64,000 nucleotides of DNA from Dacryopinax spathularia (lineage: Eukaryota > Basidiomycota > Dacrymycetes > Dacrymycetales > Dacrymycetaceae): assembly GCA_037974965.1 (NCBI GenBank), contig JBBPFI010000006.1:496001-560000 (forward strand), given 5' to 3'. The position numbers were made by a program, and so were the translations under genes. Within the stretch, counting starts at the first letter, position 1, and every line of letters begins with the position of its first letter. Under the pieces are notes generated by a model that searched no databases, was not told the DNA's origin, and worked only from the letters and a program-made list of their open reading frames with translations. This document shows, piece after piece, positions 1-10,798 of this stretch.

Positions 1-2584
1 CGAGGAGAGGGAGTTGAGGGAGCCGTTTGTGGGGAGGGTTGCGAGGCCCTCTACGATCAACCATATTAACACAATCCCTCTCTTTTCTCAATTAGCTGAA
101 CGCACCAGTATCGTACGAAGGCATCTTCGGCTTCCCACCTCCAAACGGCTGCGCCGGAAAGACCAAGGGGGGGCAAGACTACCCCACCACATATCAGCAC
201 TTCCATCCGAACCCTCTCTCCCAAAGCAAGAAGCAAGAAGCGAGAGGCAAGAAGCGAGAAGCGAGAAGCGAGACACAAGAGATATGAAGCAAGCGAGGAA
301 AGGAGGAAGTAATAAAAAACGCACATGAACATCCATCAAATAAGCATCGATATACATCTGGATCCCCCCCGTAGGCTCCATATTGATCTCCCGGTTCTGG
401 AATACAGAGTTGTACAGCTTTTCCAGCACTGTCCAGTAATCGTCAGTTCCTTTCCGAGCCTTCTTCATAGCAGAGAGGGGCCGCCCTCTCGCTGAGGAGG
501 AGGCGAGAGGAGAAAAGAGGAGGAGGAGAAGAGGAGGAGGAGAGAAAAGGAGGACAGGGGGGGACGTACGAGAATGATCGTGCTCTCCCGGCAAACCCAA
601 CAGCTCCTCTTCACTCAACGTATACGGCCCCTCTAGCCCCCCTCCAGCAGACCTATAACTCCCACCCCCACTCACCCTGCTCATCCCGCTCATCCCGCTC
701 ATCCCACTGATTCCGCTGATTCCGCTGGCAATACTACCCCCGCTCGCCGTTGCCCTCAGGGGCATCGTGTTGAGGCTCGCCTGACTGCCCGATGTGCTAG
801 CCCGGATGAGGGCTTCGGTAGACGAGTTGGTGGTTTGTGGGGGAAGGGAAGTGGAGGTGGAACGGTCTGAGATGCTTCCTGCTGGAGCGGGTACGGACGG
901 GGAAGTGGGCTCGGTGCTCGTCGGTGGCGGGAGGCGATCGGCGCTCGACCCGGGCGGGGCGGGGTATACCGGGTCTGGGGTGTCCTGGGATATGTTGGAG
1001 TTGGAGTTGATGTTGGATGCTGATGCTGAAGCGGAGAGGGATTGGGATTCTGATTCGGTTGGAGCTGTTTGCGGAGGCGGGGTGGGAGCGCGGGAACCGG
1101 GCTTCGTGAGCAGGGGGAATATTATGTCTTCGTCTATGAATTCGAACGCTCCGCCGGGTTTGAGCACTCGGGTGACTTCTTCGAAGAATTCGAACCACTG
1201 CATCTAGCATCAGCACATCTTTCCCGGCAGGAGGCCGCGAATGGAGATCGACAAGCGGGAGTAAGAGCGCGAAGGAAGGGCAGAGGGAGTGCAGAAGGCG
1301 TGCAGAGGGAGTGCAGAGAGCGTGCAGAGGGAGTGGAGAAAGTGAGAAGAGTGAGAAAGCGGACGCACCATCCTCTCCGGCACCCCAGCACTCACAAACG
1401 CACACCTCACAAAATCAAAGCTCTCCTCCTCGAACGGCCATCCCCTTCCCCCTCTCTCTTCCCCGCCCTCCCTGCCCTCCCTGCCCTCCTCCCCTCCCAA
1501 CCCAAGAAAATCGCACTCAACCCACCTCACCCTCCCCCCCAGCGCCTCCCCAACCTCCGTCCTACGCCGGGAAAGATGAGGGTGCAGCGGGACAGCGTCC
1601 ATCCCCACAAAATTGCTGGTTGGCCACTGCGCCGCTGCGGCCAGGATCCAGCGACCCGTCCCGCACCCGATGTCGAGGATCTTTTGGGGGGGCGAGGAGG
1701 GCGGGAAGGAGTGGTATGTCACGCTCTGCTTGACGCGGATTATTATGTCTGTCGTTGCTATTTCACTGTTTGCCCGGACATTAGCACCTCATAACATAAC
1801 ATGACACAATACATCTCTTCCCCTCCTCGGGTGGGTGAGGCAGGAGGAAAGGGAAGAGGGGGACGCACTGTTTCAAAAGCCCGTCGGTATACGCAAACGG
1901 ATAGACCAACCCCCCTCCCTTGGCGAGCCTCTCCCTCCCCCTCCACCAGAACCGCGGGTCTAACCACCTCTCCTCCCTCTCCCTCTCCGCAGGGCCCGGC
2001 TCGCCCCACAGGCCTTGTCCATGTCCTCTTCCCGTCGCCCTTCGAGACCCGAATTCGTTGTCGGAGTCGGTGTCGGAGTCGCTGGGAGAGGAGGGAGGGG
2101 AGGAGGAGGAAGGGGGGATGGAAGGTGAGTGCGTTGTGGGGAGAGAAGGCGAGTGGGAGATCGCTAGCCGGAGGTCGGTGCTTTTCCTACTACTTGACGA
2201 GGCGGAATATGCAGACTGAGCACTGGAGGCGCTCCTCCCCCCCGCCCCAGCGCCGGTCAAAGACGGCCTCCCTCCATTCCCCGCTCCTGGTGCTCGACCC
2301 CCCGATAGACTGGACGTAGAAGTGGACGTGGAAGTGGAAGTAGACAACCCCTCCCTCGACCCGGGCCACGGTACTCTTATCAATCCCGTCCTCGGTCGTA
2401 CGGGCAGTGGGCGGCGAGGTTTGTAGATATATGGCGCTAGGGCGTCGAGCTCCGCTGCGTCTGTCGTGTAGAGCAGACCGGGCTCTGATTGACTTTGGCT
2501 TTGACTCTGAGCTTGCTGGGACGGCTGAGAAGATGCTGGCGGGGCTGGGGGTTGTGGGGCTTGGGCGGGGGAGAGGTGGGACAT
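1..2584 (-). CDS. Class I SAM-dependent methyltransferase (3'-truncated by window edge)
   Basis: Six exons fit on the minus strand: 2584-1869, 1765-1369, 1203-570, 491-325, 148-106 and 50 to beyond the left edge; all junctions are in phase. The first ~240 residues are low-complexity Ser/Pro/Gln. The glycine-rich SAM motif ILDIGCGTGRW lies at about residues 268-278, followed by an acidic loop and VLKPGGAFEFIDED, the usual post-II motif of Rossmann methyltransferases. A long Ser/Thr/Pro insert follows and then a conserved stretch (DYWTVLEKLYNSVFQNREIN). The layout resembles fungal LaeA/TAM-type methyltransferases with a disordered N-terminus. The substrate cannot be read from sequence. The C-terminus lies outside the window. 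The start ATG at 2584 is the first in frame; an upstream exon is possible. Methyltransferase assignment is secure, subfamily is not. Confidence 0.8.
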
Positions 2585-3988
2585 CCCTCTTTCGTTGTTG
2601 GGAGGAGGGGGAGGCCGAGATGGGGAGGGAGATGGAGAGGGTTTTGGGCGGGGACGGGGAGAGGGAGGACGGAGGGCGAGGGCGGCGCGTGGGGTGAGCT
2701 ATAATTCCATCGAAGATGTGTGGCGATTGGGCGGGGAGCTCGAGGTGTATAGTGTAGTGCGAGTAGAAAAGGGCGAGTGCTTGTAGGCAGCGGATGCTGG
2801 GTGGTGCGGGATGTGGTAGTTGTTCTGGAGGGAAGGGCGATGACGCTCCAAAGGACAATCGCACCAGTAAACAAACGCGGCCCGTCAAAGATCAGAAACT
2901 CCAGAGCAAACGCGGAAAAGGCAGAAAACGCAGAAAGGCGGAAAGTGCGATCGAAACTGCGATCGAAATCGAAATCGATCTGATCTCTGACGGGGATCGC
3001 GCCGTTTCTTTTCTTTCGTGCAATCGAAATCGAAATCGAGGGAAGCCAAAGTGTGCCGTGTGCCGCTGAAGCCGAAGTCTGAATCGAATGTGAGGAAAGA
3101 ACGGGCGGTTCAGAAGCGTTGATGCGAGAAGTCTATGTGCAACAACTCAAGAAGCGTGGAAGGAAGAAGACGCGGCCTGGCGGGTGTTATACAGTTAGTA
3201 GCTTCGTCTTCTCTTCTCCTTCGAATCGGAATAGGAATTGAAATGGATGAATCTGAGGTGTGTCCGATATTCCGATATTCCTGTATGCCGAGTAACGGTA
3301 ACGCGGTATCGTACGGTAACGCGCGCCGCGCTGGAAGGGAACGGGAGAACGGGTATCCTATGTCTTAGAATATAGTACAGTGGATCTTGCTATGGCATGC
3401 TTATCTTAAGCTAGACCAACGCACTACCAGCATTTGACTCTTCCTTCCACTTTGCTCCTACTACGCACATGACGCCTCCTTGGGAGCGCGTTGATCAGGT
3501 GGCCACCAATCATTAATATATCCAACAACCGAGCCTATCGACCCCGTCATTCACGCCATTGTGATTTGACAGGTATAACGTAACAGCGCAGCGCTATGTA
3601 GCTGCATACCGATCCCTGCGCTAGAGCTAGGCGAGACCGGAATGTATCTTTTCAACCTGGACAACTTATCGTCATTGCCCCTTTCTTTTATAGAGCTAGT
3701 GCTGGGAAAAGCCCTGCGGGGTTTTGGCTAGGCTTGATGGGGGTGGGTGATGAAACCCTGGAGAGGCTAGTGAGTCTAGCGAGTGATTGGATTGCTCGGG
3801 GCGCTAAGTCACTAGATGCACCAGCACCCATTATTGTGTGGCATCTTGTTGCGCGTACCTGGCAGTCTGGAAAAGGGTAGTATTGTGGTTATACATTTCC
3901 TCCCTTTAGGGTATTATGGGGTATGAAGATATCCAACTAATCGTCCCGTAACCCTTGGTATACGCATCGCCCGCTAGAAGACAACAGA
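2585..3988. other. Intergenic stretch, no gene seen
   Basis: It lies between the start of the methyltransferase gene and the stop of the MFS gene. Open frames up to about 2900 are low-complexity continuations and shadows without recognisable domains. From 3370 to 3900 the sequence is less GC-biased and shows no coding signal. It contains the ATCGAA microsatellite listed separately. Confidence 0.6.
2948..3040. repeat. Interrupted ATCGAA microsatellite
   Basis: Two short runs of the hexamer ATCGAA/GATCGAA lie at about 2948-2978 and 3021-3040, separated by about 40 bases. Nothing suggests a function. Confidence 0.6.
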
Positions 3989-6015
3989 TCAAACAACCTC
4001 CACCTTCTTCCCCTTCCCCTTCCCAACCCCAACCTCATCCGCACCTCCATCCCCAACACCCGGATGCCCCTCCCCCGCCCCAGCCCCCGCCCCAGCCCCT
4101 TCCGTCCCCACCCCTCGCTCGTGCAGATCCGTCCCCTCCCCTCCCACACCACCCGCAGCCTTCTCCCGATCCAGCTCCCTCCTCGCCTGCCTCCCCTCCA
4201 ACCCCCATATACACGTACACAGGACGGCAGTGACGATCGCTTGGAATATTATTGCTCTGTGCATATTGAGTGGCGGGTCGGCGCTGGAGGGGGCGCGGAG
4301 GGCGCCTTCTGCGAGGATGTATATTACTGCCATTAGGTTTGCGCTGTTGCATGGTCAGATACCAATTATCGAATAGTTTGAGAAAGAGAAGCGAGATGTG
4401 TGAGATTTTGAGAAACCGGTATGGGCCGAGAGGGGGGGGGGGGACAGCGGGAACGGAGGACAGCGGGAAGGGGGAAGGGAGAGAGGGTGGTGGACGTACG
4501 AGCACCAGAATATCGCGGAGGACGTTTCGGCGTTTCGGGAGACTTCGCATCCCAGCTCCAAAGCGACGGGGAGCAAGATAAAGGACGATATGCCAATAAG
4601 AACAAACTGGGCATATATCCCTCCCAGGTCGTTCGGTTTTACTATCCCCGGCCTTAGCTTCGCTCAAGGGGAGGAGAGCAACAGAACAAGACTCACTCCC
4701 CCAAATCAAGGTCAAGTAAATCACCGCCAACACGCTCACAAACACCCTCGCCGACCAAGCCAAATGATGCGTCAACCACCTATCATACACCGGCGCCGTC
4801 ACGCACGCCGCAACAATGCCCGACAGCAAAAACGCAGCGCCGACAAACCCGGCCGTGTCGGCCGAATAGCCATAGGGGACCATATACTGGTTCAGGAGGA
4901 TAGACATGGCTGTGAATGCCCCGACGAGGTTGCCGAACGAGATTGTGAGGATGAGGAAGTCGAGGCGTTGGCGGGGGGTCATGCGGTATTTGGCTGCATT
5001 GGGGGAAGAGGAGGAGCGGGATTTGCGGGGGAAGAGGACGTCACGGAGGGTGTCGAACATGCTGGGGCTTTCGGTCGCGGCGGAGAAGGCTGCGAGCATG
5101 CGTGTTAGTGATCTCGCTAGGCGGGTGAATGGAGAGCTTACTTGGAGGTGTGGGAGGTCGCTCGAGGACGAATGGCGCGGCGGGTATCGTCAGTGCCGAT
5201 GTTATGATCGCCAATACCAGAATCTGTAGGACGAGGTCAGTCAGAAGCAAGCATATAGATGATGCGGACCTGCCGAGAAAGAAACATCAGTAGTCCCCAC
5301 CGCAGGGGCAATCAACTGCGCCAACGCACCCCCAATCGGGTTCGCTAACCCCACCCTCATCAGCCCCTTCCCTCCAACCAAGATCATCCAAGCAAACACT
5401 TACAAACAGCAATCAACATAGTCGCCGTCGTCCTCTCCCTCAAATCAAACCACCTCTCCGAGTACTTTGGCGCCAACACCTGAAATATCGGCTGTCCAAT
5501 GCCGTTCAATACGGAGGAGAGCATGAATACTGCAAAAGTCGTCGTTTCGTCCTTGCTGCCCTTGGCGGCGCCGTATCGGACCCAGGCGGAGGAGAGGGTC
5601 ATGAATCCTCCGAAGGCGCACTGCGCTCCATCAGGGCGAGGTACCGCTGATTGTGTAAGAGGGGTACGTACGGTGGCTCGGAGTCCGAATTGTTCGACGC
5701 TGATGGGGACGGCGAGGGATACAGGCAGGTAGATGAGGTTGACGGAGTTCGCAAGCCAGTTGACGTTATCGTACGTCAAGTTCCACTGAGCAACCGCTGC
5801 AGCATCCACTTATAAGGACTTCCAGATACTCTCAGACACATTGAGTACGTACTGGAATTGGCTATAGGAGAGAACCAGAGCCAATTCATGGCAGCCTGCA
5901 CCCAAGTATCAGCATACGTCAATGAGATACGGAGTTATGGGATGCCTACGGCCAGGTTCAGCATCACTAGCGCGACTAGGCCTATCCATCTCCGTTTGTA
6001 GGAGCGGTATTGCAT
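3989..6015 (-). CDS. MFS transporter, SLC49/FLVCR-like
   Basis: Nine exons: 6015-5950, 5895-5853, 5796-5672, 5620-5404, 5344-5274, 5223-5142, 5089-4697, 4641-4500 and 4343-3989, giving about 497 residues. Family features include MNWLWFSPIANSTVAQW near the N-terminus, NVNWLANSVNLIYLPVS in TM2, LPVALELGCEVSR and SSAIFWCS late in the protein. About 12 membrane helices are expected, with a cytosolic loop (RPPTPPTFSAATES) in the middle and a Gly-rich charged tail. Animal relatives (FLVCR1/2, MFSD7) carry heme or choline; the substrate here is unknown. The fifth intron keeps frame only with a GC donor at 5273. The start at 6015 follows an in-frame stop and gives a short cytosolic N-terminus, so a further 5' exon is possible. 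Confidence 0.82.
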
Positions 6016-6660
6016 ATGGATGGAGTGGAGATGAGACTACGGGCTGGAGGATGAAGGGCACGCGACATCCACGTCGTTGGCCGGAAAGAGGCGGGGGTCG
6101 CCGCAGTGTGGCTGAGAGGATCAGAAGTCGTGATCCAAGTTCAGGGCGCGTATATGGCCGAGTCCGGCCTCGGTCAAGTTCGCGATATCGTTAAGCAGAT
6201 GATGGTTCGATCGAAGATGGTGATAGAGATCTGTACGGCTCCTCCTCCTATTCCCGCATGCGTGCACTGAATCGCAGTGTGTCTGACGATGTCTAGGGTC
6301 CCGTGGACAAGGTAGGGGACGGACGATGGCCGGCAAAGCCGACATTACCGGGCGCCGAGCGTATCGTCGTTCCATGCGGTGAGCTGTTCTGCTGAGCAAG
6401 AAGGAGGACCTCGCTGCGCATGGTACTCGTAGCAGTACGAAGACAAGATTTAGATCGAGAATACGAACGTCCGGTGAAGGCATAAATTGTGATTTGAACC
6501 GATGCTGTCACTGCCGTACGTCGAAGGCGACAGGTTGGCGTCAAGCCGTCAGTGTTGCGGAAGCAGTCCCTGGAGCTCGAGCCTTGAGGCACACAACGCG
6601 TTCCTCTCGACATCGCGCTCGACATCACTCGTGTACTGTGCTGCCATATATGCGCACTAG
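6016..6660. promoter_or_regulatory. Divergent intergenic region between MFS gene and COG2
   Basis: About 645 bases separate the two divergent starts. A 5' exon of the MFS gene may lie here on the minus strand (for example around 6030-6200), but I could not fix one. No TATA box or known element is obvious. Confidence 0.4.
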
Positions 6661-9600
6661 ATGACGGCGGTCGCATCCCAGGGGCGCGATGACCCCTACG
6701 CGCTCGACCTACTCGCATCAAAACTCGATTCCCAACCCGCGTCGCCCGACTCGTCCAAGGTTGACTTGCCCACTCTCCTCCCGCTCTCGCACACTCATCC
6801 GCATCTCGATGTGTCCTCACATAACCGGCCGTTCTTGGTGGACGAGTTCCTCCTCACCAGGGCAGCGCATACGTCCCTACCGGATCTGAGAACGGAGTTG
6901 AGGGATTATTTGGCGCAGCTGAAGGAGGAGCTGGTGGGGTTGATTAATCGTGATTATGGGGACTTTGTGAGTTTGGGGACGGATTTGAGAGGTGAAGGAG
7001 AGAGGCTTGAGAGGCTGGGGAAGCCGATTCCTGGTATGAAGGCAGAGGTCGACGTGCGTTATCGCGTTCTAGTCCTCCTATACGAATGACTTATGGCCTT
7101 GAGCAGAGAGCAAAGCAAGAGCTGGACGACGTCAAGGGCGCCGTGCGCGACAAGCTCGCAGAACGAGCAGCATTACGAGAGGAGAAGGTGCATACGTTGT
7201 GTTCCGTGTCTCTTCTTCTACTTATCCATGTCTGTCAGGCGCTTCTCCATCTCCTCCTGACATTATCAGACTCCCTCGTCCGCCTCGAATCCCTCCTCGC
7301 GCTCGCCTCCCCTCCTTCAGAAGACCCGGACATGCCATCAATATCAAGCAAAATAGAGCACATAGCACCCGTAACGAGCAGGGGAGCAAAACATCTCGCC
7401 CGAGTCGCCTCGGAGTACCTCCAGCTGTTGTATCATGCGGATAAAGCGAGGGGCGAGGGGTGCGCGTTTGTGGAGTCAAACCAATGGGTAAGGATCCTGC
7501 ATACCATGTTTGTTCAAATGCTCACATCTGAGGGTAGAGGATTGATCGGATCAAGACGACGCTCTCGCGTGACTTGGACAATCTGTTCACTTCTCTCCTG
7601 ACGTCGTCGGCGAGCCAGCAGAGCAACGAAGGGTTCTTTGCGTCGAACACGTCCGACCGAGGTCGGAGGCTGCCAGAGCTGAACGAGGTGCTTCGCACGT
7701 ACGACGCCCTCGGAGAATGGAGACAAGCGGAAGAAGTGCTACGCCGAGAGGTTGTCAGGCCCTTCATTCGCAGCGTATGTTCATACCAGGGGCTACGTGC
7801 TACCTCATGCTAATTGGATGACAGACACTCCACCCAGCAGCTCTCACAGCCCCCCTTTCACCCCTCCTCCCCCGCACACCCTTCCTCCCTAAATCATTCA
7901 ACCGCGCCTCCATCACCGAAGCGCTCCTCTCCCCCCCTCTCACCACGCCCGGCACCAGCGGCACCCCCGGCCTGCTCGGCGCATTCAACCCCCAAGCCCC
8001 CCTCCTGCTACAAGAAGACACCCCCCTCGCCGCAGTATACAACCAGCTCCTGCGTTTTGCAGAACGAGAGCTCTCAAGTCTCGTAGACGCCTCGGAACGC
8101 ATAAGCAATTCCCACAAGGGGCGGAGGAACGTCACGGACACGCCGGAACAGGGAGCGAAGCCGGAGGAGAGCCAGAATCGGTTTGATTTCTTGGCGAATG
8201 TGTTTTGGGCTGAGACGGCCGCGGCGCTGATGGACGAGATGGGCGGGCAGCTGTTTGCGGCTGGGAGACCGGATGAGTTCCTCATCGTAAGCTTCTCTTT
8301 CTCCCCTTAACCAGACTAGCCTGCTGATGTTCTGCAGAACTATCACACTACGAACGCATTCCTGCATTCGTTGGAATCGTTAGCGCCCTCATTGACGAGC
8401 GTTATGAGCTTTCGGGAACATCCAACAAGAAAAGCATTCGACAGACGCTGGCAACTCCCGGTCTACTTCCAGCTTCGGTGGAAAGAGATCGTCGGCTCGC
8501 TCGAAGACGTCCTCTCTGGCACAAGTAAGCTCCACATCCCCTCTCACATCCCCTCTCTTTAACAGGAAACATTACCATAGCCACAGCAGGGGACAACTGG
8601 GAAGGGTTCAAGTCGCCCCAGGCTGCCGCGGTGTGGAAAGCGATGGAACGATGTTGGAGCGAAGACATATTTGTACTTGAGCTGGGGGAACGCTTTTGGC
8701 GGCTGACGCTTCAGATCCTGAGTCGGTATAGGAGTTGGTTGGCTGAGAATGTGCCTGTTGAGATTGGCAGTCGGTTGCTCGCATCGGAGGAAAAGGTATG
8801 CATTCTCGTCCTACTGTTATGTATGGGATATGAAGGACTGATGGTGCAACGCAGACGCAGCGATCCGCTTCCCCGGCATTGAGTGCTGTACCTAGTCGGT
8901 CGTCTACGCCTCGCCCGCCTACTACGCCCGATCTGTCAAAGGATGGTGCGGCGGACGATGATGATGTGTTGCGAAAATATGCGTTTACTATCATCGATCT
9001 TAAGCATCTGGAGTCGCAGGTATGGGAGCTATACGACAGGATCGGCGGGTTATTGGAGGAAGCGGAAGCCGAGGAGGATGAGACTGCCAAAGGTGCGAGT
9101 ACCATTCATTACTGGGTAGTTGGAAAGCTGACCGGTTGCAACAGAAACTTTGGAATCGTCCCTCGCTCGATTGTTGTCACCCATACCAGCATACAAGAAC
9201 CAGATTCTGCAGGTTCTGATCAAGCGAAGTGCCGACCCCTTGCGGCACGTCCGATCCATCGCCTCCCAATACCGCGCCATGTCCAACAAACGGGAACCGA
9301 CCGAACCGAGCTACTTCGTGCCTGGTATCATGCGCCCCGTGAAAGTCTTCTTCGATAAGGGTGGCCCTGGCGAGCCGCTCAAAGAGACCTACGGGTCGGC
9401 ATGGGCGACAGAAGTGTTCGACGAGATCTGCCAGCGGTACACGGACATTCTGCTCGATATGAAGAAGACGGAGGATTATCTTCGGAAGTTCAAGCAGGGG
9501 AAGAAAACTGCTTTCTCGCTGTTCGGCTCCTCGTCCGCGTCGGCAAAAGAAGAAGAGGGAAGGGACGAGGAAAGGGTCAAGAAGCAGATGCTGTTGGACG

Positions 9601-9734
9601 TCACGGCGATGGGCAAAGACGCAGAAGCGCTCGGAGTGGACGTAGAAGCGAACGAGAAATTTAGGAACTTGATGCAGACTATCGGCTTGGGAGGAGGAGA
9701 AGGGGCGAATACGAGTACGAGTACAAGTACGTGA
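6661..9734 (+). CDS. COG2: Conserved oligomeric Golgi complex subunit 2
   Basis: Nine exons: 6661-7053, 7107-7187, 7239-7487, 7538-7774, 7825-8286, 8338-8524, 8587 (or 8590)-8795, 8855-9092 and 9145-9734, about 881 residues. The N-terminus carries the COG2 signature: FLLTRAAHTSLPDLRTELR, then LKEELVGLINRDYGDFVSLG and TDLRGEGERLERLG, followed by coiled-coil segments. The C-terminal third matches the COG2 C-terminal domain (NWEGFKSPQAAAVWKAMERC; PSYFVPGIMRPVKVFF). In other fungi Cog2 is part of lobe A of the COG tether that recycles Golgi glycosyltransferases in retrograde vesicles. The intron before exon 7 ends in a tandem CAGCAG acceptor. The ATG at 6661 begins the conserved N-terminus directly. 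Confidence 0.92.
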
Positions 9735-10798
9735 GCCCTGCCCCGCGAGCACCCTTTGTTCGCTGGTACACGTGTGCCATCGCGCTCCGTCGCGGATACC
9801 GTTGTCATGTAATACCACTTTTGTTTGTCTTCGTTTCGCGCGCTAGTCGGACGGGCTTGTCGATGAGCTGCGATTTGACGTCTCCGTACCTAGTAACTTA
9901 TAGTGTTTTCCCGGTTGTCCAAGGCCCGCTCGAGTCGGGTACAGGTAAAATTGCATCCCAAGACTGAGTGGCTCGGCTTGGCTTGGGGCAGCGGGAAAGG
10001 GGTGGTCCGAGTCAATCGGGTCCTCTCGTGTTGAAGCTTATTCGCGTTATTTCTGGTGACAACCCGGAAAAGCGGAGTTCCTGGCCTAAGGGCGGTGAGC
10101 GCTCATTGACGGTGTTACGGAATATGGTTGCGAGGTGAGAAGGTGGGAGGATGGAGGAAGATGGCGGTAGGTGATGCGGCGATTGGCGATTAGTTCGGAG
10201 ACGTTTCGTGCAGATCAAGAACAAAATGTGCAGAAAGGCGTCCCTTGCGGGCAAACATGAGGCGGCACAGCCACTACATGGCCCACCGCCGTTACTGCGG
10301 TGGTTCACCCTGAAATTCGCCTAGAGCGCGTTGCAGCAGCGTTTCAACAGTCCGTACCTCTCCACCTCCTCTCTTTGCTTGCATTACTGCTCTTCTTTGG
10401 CTATTTGCCTCGTGTTGGACTTGCTGCACAACCCTCTCTGTCTCCTCAAAGTGATTGGCTATCGGAGTCACCCCGCCCTTCTGGAACGTTCATTACGTAT
10501 GTCTCAAACTATTTACATCGGGTACTTTGGTGGCAGTAGATCCGTCTAACGAGTGATCCCTAGCAAGCAGCACCACCACCACCATTCACATCTTCGAACA
10601 CGTTGCCCCCTCTTAATCGCCGCCGCTATCTGTTCACGCACACACACATAGATCTAGGCTCAGCCTTAGCCATGACAACTCACTAAGCACCTTGCGTCTC
10701 TCTACTTTGAACCCCCAATTCTCTCCCCGAAGTCACTCGCGCGCGCATCCGTCACATCTCACACCCCCGGCAAACCGCCGCGTGGGAGCCTGCCCACA
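9735..10798. promoter_or_regulatory. Intergenic region upstream of the ArfGEF-like gene
   Basis: About 1.06 kb between COG2 and the next start. No coding features are visible; the last 250 bases are C/T-rich, as in many basidiomycete leaders. A CACCAC run lies at about 10571-10582. Confidence 0.5.

Noticed and set aside
3955-4336. Pro-rich plus-strand frames at 3955-4336
   Set aside because: They are antisense shadows of the Gly-rich C-terminal exon of the MFS transporter.
1-6015. Methyltransferase plus MFS transporter as the edge of a secondary-metabolite cluster
   Set aside because: No polyketide, peptide or terpene synthase, P450 or cluster regulator is in the window; the next genes are housekeeping.
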